A DNA stretch of 22,876 bases, taken from positions 1-22,876 of the forward strand of contig JAEXDQ010000001.1 in the NCBI GenBank assembly GCA_023401595.1. Direction: 5' to 3'. The notes beneath the pieces are model-generated. The model searched no databases. It had not been told where the DNA came from and worked only from the letters and a program-made list of their open reading frames with translations. Positions 7,632 through 14,139 of the stretch are shown one piece after another. The position numbers were made by a program, and so were the translations under genes. Positions within the stretch are counted from its first letter, which is position 1. Every line of letters starts with the position of its first letter. Source of the DNA: Spirochaetota bacterium (GTDB taxonomy: Bacteria; Spirochaetota; Spirochaetia; Sphaerochaetales; Sphaerochaetaceae).

Positions 7632-7887
7632 CGACCGGAGCCGTCCTGGACCGCTCCCTTGCGTCTTTCATGATTTCGGCCCGTCCCGAAACGACAAAAC
7701 CCGGCCAGCAAGCTCCTGATATCCCATCATAAGGGCTTTCCAATGGCTTCCTGCCGATACGTCATCTACCATTGCCGCAAGCTTCCCGCATCCATCGACG
7801 GTATCTGCCCCCCCAGAACCGTTTTTGTCCAATACATCCGCCATCCCCTCCATCGCCGCGATGTCCTTTTCTTTTCTCAAAGCTATA
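7632..7887. other. Gap after the ClC gene, nothing convincing
   Basis: 256 bases with no supported gene. A small hairpin (TTTCGG 7674-7679, CCGAAA 7686-7691) lacks a T run. A minus-strand frame at 7668-7880 (TTG start, or ATG nine codons in) gives at most 70 residues with no recognisable domain. It would converge on the ClC gene. I leave it uncalled. Confidence 0.4.
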
Positions 7888-7917
7888 TTGACAGTTTCTT
7901 CCTAATTACATTAATAT
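7888..7917 (+). promoter_or_regulatory. Promoter of the heavy-metal ATPase
   Basis: Perfect -35 TTGACA (7888-7893), 18-base spacer and -10 TAATAT (7912-7917). The predicted start near 7924 lies downstream of the first in-frame ATG (7918), so translation must begin at 7972. The -10 box lies inside the left arm of the operator palindrome. Confidence 0.85.
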
Positions 7918-7948
7918 ATGAACACTTATTCATATATTAAAGTGTTCA
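7911..7948 (+). promoter_or_regulatory. Probable SmtB/ArsR-type metal-responsive operator
   Basis: A perfect 12-bp inverted repeat (TTAATATATGAA 7911-7922, TTCATATATTAA 7929-7940) with a six-base centre CACTTA covers the -10 box and the transcription start. The core TGAACACTTATTCA follows the 12-2-12 pattern bound by SmtB/CzrA/CadC repressors in zinc, cadmium and lead efflux promoters. A second, overlapping repeat (TGAACACTT 7919-7927, AAGTGTTCA 7940-7948) uses part of the same bases. Expected mode: repressor bound without metal blocks polymerase, and metal releases it. No ArsR-family gene lies in the window, so the repressor acts from elsewhere. Confidence 0.8.
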
Positions 7949-7971
7949 ACACGTTTCAGGAGCAGCCACAT

Positions 7972-10440
7972 ATGAGAAGAACATGGAAGGTCGATGGTTT
8001 GGATTGCGCCAACTGCGCTGCGAAAATTGAACAGGCGGTGGGGCGTCTGCCGGAAGTCAAGGAGTCCCGTCTCGACTTCATGAACCAGAAGCTGAGCGTC
8101 ACCGTTCAAGAGAATCATGGGGACGACATCTGGAGAGAAGTGGAAAAGACCGCGATCATGACAGAACCGGACATTACGCTGACCTGTCGTGAAACCGGTG
8201 AGGTCGTTACAGAAAAAACCTTGCGGCTTGCAGAAGCACACGTCCACAAGCATGAACACAGCGGGGGCGCGACCGGACAGGAGGCTTGCCACTGCGGACA
8301 TGACCACGGGAGCGAGCATGAACATCACCACGACGATCATGGAGGATGCGGTTGTGGTCACGTTCATGACGGTTGCGCCGAAGAAGCCGCGAGCGAATGC
8401 GAACAGCGCCACGAATGCCATGATACCGACGGACATTGCGGTTGCGGTCATGACCATGAGGCAACCCCTGCTACAGGCGCTGCTTCATGCGACCGTGAAG
8501 CGGGGCCGGAGCGAATCCGGCCAGCGGGGCATCCGATCGGATGTACCTGTCCATTGTGCAGCGGCGAGAACTGCAAGGCCAAGCAGGGTTCGAAGGAAAA
8601 ACATACATGGTTCAATATGGATCTGATCCGGATCATCGCGGCGCTAGTCCTGTTCGTCGTCGCAAAATGCCTGTCGGGGCTTCCATCGAACATTCTGGCG
8701 ATTGCCGCCTATGCTCTGACAGGCTATGACGTGCTGTGGAGGGCGGTGAAAAACATATGTAAAGGCAAGGTGTTTGACGAAAATTTCCTCATGGCCGTGG
8801 CGACGGTCGGCGCGGCGGTCATAGGCGACTATGCGGAAGCGGCGGCGGTAATGATATTCTACCAGACAGGGGAATATTTCCAGGGTGCGGCGGTCCGTCG
8901 TTCCAGAAAATCCATCGCCGACCTGATGGATATCAGGCCTCAGACGGCGACGGTGGTACGCAACGGTATCGCGATGACCATGGATCCCTCGAAGGTCGAG
9001 GTCGGTGAAACCATCCGGCTTCTGGCCGGAGAGCGCGTACCGTTGGACTCGACGGTAATCAGCGGTTCTTCATATCTGGACACTGTCGCGTTGACCGGAG
9101 AACCCGTCCCACGTAAGGTCGATGTCGGCGATGAATTGATTAGCGGTTGCGTCAATACCTCCGGAGTTCTTGAAGCCAAGGTCGAACGCAAGTATGAAGA
9201 CAGTACGGTCAGCCGTATTCTCGAACTGGTGGAGGATTCTGGCAGCAGGAAGGCTCCCAGCGAACAGTTCATCACTAAATTCGCCAGATATTATACTCCG
9301 GCAGTCGTCATAGCGGCGGTCGTTCTCGGCATACTGCCGCCCCTTCTGGGGTTCGGCGCGTTCGGGACATGGATATACAGGGCGCTCGTGTTCCTCGTGA
9401 TCAGTTGTCCTTGCGCGCTGGTCATCTCCATCCCCCTCTCCTATTTCGGGGGAATCGGAGGGAGCGCCAGGAAGGGTATCCTCGTCAAAGGCGGCAATTA
9501 TCTCCAGGCGTTGGCAAAGGTCGATACGTTCGTCTTCGACAAGACGGGAACTATCACGGAGGGCGTGTTCAACGTCCAGAAGGTTGACCTGTACGATGGA
9601 CGGTACGATACAGCAACGTTGCTCAACTATGCCGCGGCGGCGGAAAGAATGAGCAATCATCCCGTGGCAAAGGCCATCGTCGCAGCGGCGGAGGACCGGA
9701 CGCTTGCGGCTTCGACCGCGGAAGAGGTCGCCGGTATGGGAATCGCGGCGCTCGTTGACGGTCGCCGGGTACTTGCGGGTAACGCCAGACTGATCGAGAG
9801 AGAGGGTATCGAGATGCCTCTGCAAGTCAGGGAAGCAGGTACCGTAGTATTCGTAGCTATCGACGGCAGGTTGGCCGGACGTATCCTTGTGGCGGACAAA
9901 ATCAAGGACAGCGCGAAATCGGCGATCTCCCGGCTGAAAAAGCTCGGCGTCAGCAAAACGGTCATGCTCACGGGCGATTCCGCCGAAAACGCCAAACTTG
10001 TAGCGCAACAGGTCGGTATCGACGAGGTACATGCGTCGTTGCTGCCCCAGATGAAGGTCGATGAACTGGAGAAAATCATCTCTTCTCGTCAGGGTACTCT
10101 CGCTTATGTCGGTGACGGTATCAATGACGCTCCGGTCCTTGCCCGCGCCGACATCGGCATAGCGATGGGCGCGATGGGCAGCGACGCGGCAATTGAGGCC
10201 GCGGATGTCGTGATCATGACCGACGACCCAGCCCGTGCCGCTGACGCGATGTTGATCGCCCGTGCGACGAACAGGATCGTCACACAGAACATCGTCTTCG
10301 CGTTGACGGTCAAAGCCGTCGTACTGCTACTGGGCGCCTTGGGCGTCGCCGGCATGTGGATGGCGGTATTCGCCGATGTCGGCGTCGCAGTAATCGCAAT
10401 CCTCAATGCAATGCGTGCGTTACGGGTCAAAAAGATGTGA
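7972..10440 (+). CDS. Zn2+/Cd2+/Pb2+-type P1B ATPase (CadA/ZntA-like efflux pump)
   Basis: 822 residues. Order of parts: heavy-metal-associated domain with GLDCANCA (9-16, the CxxC metal site), then a Cys/His-rich linker (about 90-201) with three CxCGHxH units, further Cys/His pairs and a late CTCPLC (191-196). The P-type core follows: TGE (375-377), membrane motif CPC (479-481), phosphorylation site DKTGT (Asp523), HP of the nucleotide domain (563-564), TGDS (667-670) and GDGINDAP (714-721). The last helix has Asp802 in FADVG, the residue marking the Zn/Cd/Pb subgroup (P1B-2) rather than copper pumps. It exports divalent soft metals from the cytoplasm at ATP cost. The start at 7972 has AGGAG nine bases upstream and agrees with the promoter; the longer in-frame start at 7918 lies inside the operator. 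Confidence 0.95.
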   Translation: MRRTWKVDGLDCANCAAKIEQAVGRLPEVKESRLDFMNQKLSVTVQENHGDDIWREVEKTAIMTEPDITLTCRETGEVVTEKTLRLAEAHVHKHEHSGGATGQEACHCGHDHGSEHEHHHDDHGGCGCGHVHDGCAEEAASECEQRHECHDTDGHCGCGHDHEATPATGAASCDREAGPERIRPAGHPIGCTCPLCSGENCKAKQGSKEKHTWFNMDLIRIIAALVLFVVAKCLSGLPSNILAIAAYALTGYDVLWRAVKNICKGKVFDENFLMAVATVGAAVIGDYAEAAAVMIFYQTGEYFQGAAVRRSRKSIADLMDIRPQTATVVRNGIAMTMDPSKVEVGETIRLLAGERVPLDSTVISGSSYLDTVALTGEPVPRKVDVGDELISGCVNTSGVLEAKVERKYEDSTVSRILELVEDSGSRKAPSEQFITKFARYYTPAVVIAAVVLGILPPLLGFGAFGTWIYRALVFLVISCPCALVISIPLSYFGGIGGSARKGILVKGGNYLQALAKVDTFVFDKTGTITEGVFNVQKVDLYDGRYDTATLLNYAAAAERMSNHPVAKAIVAAAEDRTLAASTAEEVAGMGIAALVDGRRVLAGNARLIEREGIEMPLQVREAGTVVFVAIDGRLAGRILVADKIKDSAKSAISRLKKLGVSKTVMLTGDSAENAKLVAQQVGIDEVHASLLPQMKVDELEKIISSRQGTLAYVGDGINDAPVLARADIGIAMGAMGSDAAIEAADVVIMTDDPARAADAMLIARATNRIVTQNIVFALTVKAVVLLLGALGVAGMWMAVFADVGVAVIAILNAMRALRVKKM

Positions 10441-10459
10441 CCTTGCGCCACAAACAAGG

Positions 10460-10498
10460 GGACGGGCCATCGTACCATAGCCATGACCCGTCCTTTTT
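10460..10498 (+). terminator. Terminator of the heavy-metal ATPase
   Basis: GGACGGG (10460-10466) pairs with CCCGTCC (10487-10493). The stem can extend past one mismatch by CAT/ATG, and it is followed at once by five T. It lies 20 bases after the stop codon. Confidence 0.85.
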
Positions 10499-10569
10499 CT
10501 ATCTACGGGTTGCCTATCATGTGGGTGACGGTCGCTCCGAAAACCTTCTCCCGCCCGTAGCCGGCCCAA

Positions 10570-10622
10570 TAATACAACCTCAGACGTCCCGTCACCAGCC
10601 GGACTGGGACACTGTTGTATTA
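10570..10622. repeat. Long imperfect inverted repeat in non-coding DNA
   Basis: TAATACAA (10570-10577) pairs with TTGTATTA (10615-10622), CAG (10581-10583) with CTG (10612-10614) and GTCCC (10586-10590) with GGGAC (10606-10610). This gives a 16-bp interrupted stem with a 15-base loop. It has no T run and is not needed to end the ATPase gene, which already has a terminator. Role unknown; a decayed mobile-element end or a small structured RNA are both possible. Confidence 0.5.
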
Positions 10623-10654
10623 CGGTATCCCCCCCTCTTTCTCCGCGTCACTCG

Positions 10655-10786
10655 GGTTGTCAGCGGGTTGTCAGCGGGTTGTCAGCGGGTTGTTCTTTGG
10701 TCGTCCGTAGGTCGTTCTTGGGTTGTTCCCAGGTTGTTCTCGGGTTGTCCGCGGGTCGTTCCCCGGTCGTCCGTAGGTCGTTCCAC
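10655..10786 (+). repeat. Tandem array of twelve 11-bp units
   Basis: Twelve consecutive units of exactly 11 bases fill 132 bases without a phase slip. The first three are identical (GGTTGTCAGCG). The rest keep the frame GGTYGTYC followed by three variable bases, for example GGTCGTCCGTA (twice), GGTTGTTCTCG and GGTCGTTCCCC. The positions GGT and GT are nearly invariant while the last three bases of each unit drift. The array lies between the ATPase terminator and the EF-G2-type gene, in no supported coding frame. The period is not a multiple of three and is close to one helical turn. Function unknown. Confidence 0.92.
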
Positions 10787-10868
10787 AATCCATCGGCACG
10801 GCCCCGTGGGCAAGACAAAACCATGTATTCATCGTGCAAGCAACAATACGAAGGGAAATGGCCGGAGA

Positions 10869-10976
10869 GCGCTGTTCAGCGAAGCAGGACAGTACGAAAG
10901 TACGGCCTGCTGAGTAGAACGAAGCTATACGGACATTAACCGAGTAGGACTTAACAAGCGGAGCGGCTTCGTGTTA
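10869..10976 (+). other. Foldable leader upstream of the EF-G2-type gene
   Basis: Several stems follow each other: CGCTG/CAGCG (10870-10881), and GCAGG/CCTGC (10884-10888 with 10906-10910) enclosing GTAC-GAAA-GTAC with a GNRA tetraloop. A long-range pair ACGAAGC (10919-10925) with GCTTCGT (10966-10972) competes with a local stem TAACA (10952-10956)/TGTTA (10972-10976). The end lies 30 bases before the ATG. I recognise no known riboswitch class and no clear promoter. A regulatory leader or a small RNA is inferred from pairing alone. Confidence 0.4.
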
Positions 10977-11006
10977 CAGTACCCCCGCTACAATGAGGAA
11001 CAGAAC

Positions 11007-13034
11007 ATGGATGAAAAGATGATAAGAAATATCGGTATCATGGCCCATATCGACGCCGGAAAAACGACTACGACGGAACGGATACTCTATTATACGGGGG
11101 AAAACCATCGTATCGGGGAAGTGGACAATGGCGAAGCGACCATGGACTGGATGGAGCAGGAGCAGGACAGGGGCATTACGATCTCCAGCGCCGCGACTAC
11201 CTGCTTTTGGCATGACTACCAGATCAATATCATAGATACGCCGGGACATGTGGATTTCACTGCGGAAGTCGAACGCTCGCTACGGGTGCTGGACGGGGCG
11301 GTCGGCGTGTTTTGCGCGGTCGGAGGAGTCGAACCGCAGACGGAGACTGTATGGAGGCAGGCCGACACGTACAAGGTCCCGCGAATTGCCTTCGTCAACA
11401 AGATGGACCGTTTGGGAGCGAATTTCTTTGAAGCGGTAGAGGAGATGAAGACGAAGCTTGGCGCGAATCCGGTGCCGCTGTATATTCCGGTCGGTTCGGA
11501 AGCCGATTTTTCGGGAATCATAGACCTGTTGAGGATGCAATACGTCACATTCGATGCGGCGGACCAGGGAACCACGGTCGTCCGGCAGGACATTCCCGCG
11601 GACAAGGTGGAGGAAGCCGCGCTTTGGAGGGAACGCCTGATTGATTCCGTCGCATCTTTCAGCGATGAAGTCACTGAACTCTATTTCGACGGCAAAGAGA
11701 TTCCTATCGACCTGATCATCGCCACGTTGCGCAAGGCGACGATCGACAGGGAAATACTTCCGGTATTCGTAGGTTCTTCGTTGAAGAACGTTGGGGTGCA
11801 GACTTTGCTGGACGGAATCGTCGAACTGCTGCCCTCCCCGGGGGACGTGCCTCCAATCAAAGGAATCATGGTGAAAACCGGCAAGGAGGTGGATGTCAAG
11901 CATGATGTGAAAGGTCCTCCCCTCGCCCTCATTTTCAAGATACAGGTGGACAGGGAAGCGGGCGCGCTGTGTTTCGTCCGCGTCTACAGCGGGGTCTTCA
12001 AGAAATCGACGGCGATTCTCAACATAAACAAGAAGAAACGGGAACGAGTGAACAGGATACTCCGTATGCATGCGAACCGCTCGCAGGAACTCAGCGAACT
12101 GCAAGCGGGGGACATCGGCGTCATCGTCGGCTTCAAGGAAGCGCAGACAGGCAATACGATCGGCAGCGAAGGTAGCCAGATACTGCTTGAGGACATGAAC
12201 TTTCCATCCCCGGTGATCTCCGTCGCAATTGAATCCAAGACGATGAGCGACCAGGACAAGCTCAAAAAGGCGCTTGAGCTGCTTTCCCAGGAAGACCCGA
12301 CATTTACATGGAAGGACAACGCCGAAACCGGCCAGCTCGTAATCAGCGGAATGGGAGAGCTGCACTTGGACGTCCTGGTGACGCGACTGACGAAAGAGAT
12401 GAAGATCGAAGCCAGGGTCGGTAATCCGCAGGTCACCTATCGGGAATCCATCACAAATGAAGCCAGCGGTAGCGAGACGTTTTCGAAAGTGCTTGCGGGC
12501 AAGGAGAACGCGGCGGGCGTATCCATCACCGTCAGACCGCTTCCTTCCGGCTCCGGGACGGTATACAAGTCCTCCGTCAATCCGAAAGCGATGCCCGCGG
12601 AGTTTTTTGAAGCGATCAAGAACGGTATCGAGAATTCATTCCGAAGCGGAATCAAATTCGGCTACGAGGTCTGCGACATGGAAGTGACGCTGACCGATGT
12701 CAGCTACAACGAATTGACGGCGACGCAGTTCGCGTTCGAGGCCTGCTCGGCGATGTGCTTTGACTCGGTATGTCAGCAAGCGGGGCCGATACTGATGGAA
12801 CCGATCATGAATGTAGTAGTCGTCGTGCCAAGCCAATATGTGGGGGACGTCATCGGAAGCCTCACATCCAGAGGCGGCATCGTCAACAGCATGGAGAGCA
12901 GGCCGGGCGCCGACCATATACACGCCCAGGCTCCATTGAGTAAATTGTTCGGGTACTCCACCGCACTGCGCTCCTCCACCCAGGGCCGAGGGACGTTCTC
13001 AATGGAGTTTTCCCACTACGCGCCGAAAGCCTGA
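11007..13034 (+). CDS. Elongation factor G, spirochaete-type EF-G2 (probable ribosome-recycling class)
   Basis: 675 residues with the full EF-G layout. GTPase motifs are AHIDAGKT (13-20), RGITI (56-60), DTPGH (77-81, catalytic His kept) and NKMD (131-134). The GTPase half is canonical. Domain IV is not: after GNPQVTYRESI the usual KKQSGGxGQY loop is missing and reads LAGKENAAGVSITVRPL instead. That pattern is typical of the second EF-G of spirochaetes (spdEFG2), which in Borrelia was shown to act with RRF in splitting ribosomes rather than in translocation; assignment here is by resemblance. Domain V (EPIMNVVVVVPSQYVGDVI onward) is intact. The ATG at 11007 has GAGGA seven bases upstream; the upstream in-frame codons from 10971 overlap the structured leader. 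A standard translocase EF-G is expected elsewhere in the genome. Confidence 0.88.
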   Translation: MDEKMIRNIGIMAHIDAGKTTTTERILYYTGENHRIGEVDNGEATMDWMEQEQDRGITISSAATTCFWHDYQINIIDTPGHVDFTAEVERSLRVLDGAVGVFCAVGGVEPQTETVWRQADTYKVPRIAFVNKMDRLGANFFEAVEEMKTKLGANPVPLYIPVGSEADFSGIIDLLRMQYVTFDAADQGTTVVRQDIPADKVEEAALWRERLIDSVASFSDEVTELYFDGKEIPIDLIIATLRKATIDREILPVFVGSSLKNVGVQTLLDGIVELLPSPGDVPPIKGIMVKTGKEVDVKHDVKGPPLALIFKIQVDREAGALCFVRVYSGVFKKSTAILNINKKKRERVNRILRMHANRSQELSELQAGDIGVIVGFKEAQTGNTIGSEGSQILLEDMNFPSPVISVAIESKTMSDQDKLKKALELLSQEDPTFTWKDNAETGQLVISGMGELHLDVLVTRLTKEMKIEARVGNPQVTYRESITNEASGSETFSKVLAGKENAAGVSITVRPLPSGSGTVYKSSVNPKAMPAEFFEAIKNGIENSFRSGIKFGYEVCDMEVTLTDVSYNELTATQFAFEACSAMCFDSVCQQAGPILMEPIMNVVVVVPSQYVGDVIGSLTSRGGIVNSMESRPGADHIHAQAPLSKLFGYSTALRSSTQGRGTFSMEFSHYAPKA

Positions 13035-13342
13035 CGGAACGGGCAAAGGGAACGGCTTGGACAAGGCTGCCGCATGAATTGAACGATCCGTGCGGCGGTC
13101 TCGTTCCGTCGTTCTGTATCCGAGCGCCTCGCCATAACGCAAAAATACTCCCTAAGTGTTTTTTTTGAAAAAACTTGACTTGCATCGACTATAAATGTAC
13201 TTTTAATTTGCAAGAAAAAAATACAAATCAATACAATTCCTACAACTTTCTTGCCGAAGGTCAGATTAATTCGCTGACAGTTTATTTCGCTATGACACCA
13301 TATGGGACTATAATTTAATTATACTAACGAGGAGTAACACGT
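13035..13342. other. AT-rich gap with hairpins and the promoter of the XRE gene
   Basis: A stem with CTGCCGCA (13067-13074) and TGCGGCGG (13091-13098) follows the EF-G2-type stop but lacks a T run. From about 13140 the DNA is strongly AT-rich, with a T8/A6 tract at 13159-13174. TTGACT (13175-13180) has only poor -10 boxes. A perfect -10 TATAAT (13309-13314) stands 34 bases before the XRE start codon with a weak -35. It lies in a perfect 15-base palindrome (TATAAT-TTA-ATTATA, 13309-13323), a candidate self-operator for the XRE protein. Confidence 0.45.
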
Positions 13343-13666
13343 ATGGCTCGAACCTATAATTTGCAAGACATCTTTGCTCGGAATTTGAAAGAAAGGCGTC
13401 GGAAACTAGGTCTTACCCAGGCTCAGCTCGCTGAGAAAATCGGAGTATCGACTTCTTTCGTTACGGAGATTGAGACTTCGCGGAAGGCACCGTCCTTTTC
13501 AACGATAGAAAAGATTTCGAATGCAATGGGGGCTCCCAGCTGGACCTTCTTCTGTGAAAACGGGGATAAACTCCCGGGAGATTGCAATGCTACCGATCAG
13601 CTGGCGTACAAATTCAAGCAACAGGTCGGCGATCTTATCGACAAACTTTTCCATGAAATTGACTGA
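13343..13666 (+). CDS. XRE-family helix-turn-helix regulator
   Basis: 107 residues. Residues 11-65 form an HTH_XRE (Cro/C1-type) domain: FARNLKERRRKLGLTQAQLA, then EKIGVSTSFVTEIETSRKAP with the recognition helix, and STIEKISNAMGA. The C-terminal 40 residues contain a short amphipathic helix (KFKQQVGDLIDKLFHEI) suited to dimerisation, with no enzymatic or metal-binding domain. GGAG lies eight bases before the ATG. It is a single-gene unit, with an AT-rich promoter and palindrome upstream and a strong terminator downstream. Self-repression through the palindrome at its -10 box is likely (inference). Its sequence does not suggest that it controls the metal ATPase, which has an ArsR-type site. 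Confidence 0.88.
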   Translation: MARTYNLQDIFARNLKERRRKLGLTQAQLAEKIGVSTSFVTEIETSRKAPSFSTIEKISNAMGAPSWTFFCENGDKLPGDCNATDQLAYKFKQQVGDLIDKLFHEID

Positions 13667-13680
13667 CAAGCAATTTCCAG

Positions 13681-13711
13681 CCTCCCTGGCCTGACCAGGG
13701 AGGTTTTTCTT
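13681..13711 (+). terminator. Strong intrinsic terminator after the XRE gene
   Basis: Perfect 9-bp stem CCTCCCTGG (13681-13689)/CCAGGGAGG (13695-13703) with a five-base loop, followed by TTTTTCTT. It lies 15 bases after the stop codon. The next 200 bases (to 13914) hold nothing I can support. Confidence 0.95.
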
Positions 13712-13914
13712 ATGCGCAGGGTCGAACGCTCCGAGAATCTCCCCGGGGCGCAGAGGACCGTCAGACGGCCGCATCGATAGAAAGGAACATGCGTTTTCCC
13801 GATGCGAAGGCAGTACTGCGTCCAAAACGCAATGGTCGTCATGCGCCGAATACGTCTTGTAGCGTACATTTTGCTATTAAGACCCTCAAACACCCCCTCA
13901 AGTGAAAAAAGTTT

Positions 13915-13943
13915 TTGACAACTGCGATATGTCGGCATACCAT
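13915..13943 (+). promoter_or_regulatory. Promoter of the EF-G-like GTPase gene
   Basis: Perfect -35 TTGACA (13915-13920), 17-base spacer and -10 TACCAT (13938-13943, four of six). Transcription should begin near 13950, leaving a leader of about 190 bases before the ATG at 14140. Confidence 0.7.
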
Positions 13944-13950
13944 ATTAGAA

Positions 13951-14139
13951 ATGTGTCCTATGCATGGAATCGCATGATTTCAAAACATAGGACGCCGGAA
14001 AGTTTCCGAAACGAATTTGCTGAATCGTTTTCCGATGATGGAGTTCCATCGGAATTCCGGCAAGTATTATTGCGGTGAAGCTCAAAGGCACGCGCCGTTA
14101 CCGACGTCGCCCCAAAAGCTTCGGGCAAGGAGGAAAGAT
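13951..14139 (+). other. Long structured 5' leader of the EF-G-like gene
   Basis: At the very start of the predicted RNA an 8-bp stem forms: GTCCTATG (13955-13962) with CATAGGAC (13986-13993). Further on TTCCGATG pairs with CATCGGAA (about 14030-14054, nine-base loop), and a small stem GCAA/TTGC follows. AAGGAGG at 14128-14133 is the ribosome site. The frame is open through this leader from 14017, but no ribosome site supports an earlier start. No known riboswitch core is recognised; translational or attenuation control is possible. Confidence 0.45.

Noticed and set aside
7668..7880. Minus-strand frame of 70 codons between ClC and the metal ATPase
   Set aside because: Composition is protein-like, but there is no promoter, no convincing ribosome site and no recognisable family.
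9070..10032. Minus-strand frame of 320 codons inside the metal ATPase
   Set aside because: Antisense shadow of the P-type ATPase core.
10655..10786. CRISPR array
   Set aside because: Units are 11 bases without spacers, and there are no cas genes in the window.
10356..10913. Plus-strand frames running through the 11-bp array (185 and 86 codons)
   Set aside because: They overlap the ATPase end and its terminator, or start in the array. The residues only echo the repeat, with no ribosome site or known domain.
10869..10976. Known RNA families (glycine, cyclic-di-GMP, ykkC riboswitches, RNase P, tmRNA, SRP RNA, hammerhead)
   Set aside because: I compared the conserved cores from memory and none fits. 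It is kept only as an unclassified foldable leader.
13016..13231. Minus-strand frame of 71 codons overlapping the end of EF-G2
   Set aside because: It crosses the EF-G2 stop codon and an AT-rich promoter-like stretch, with no start signals.
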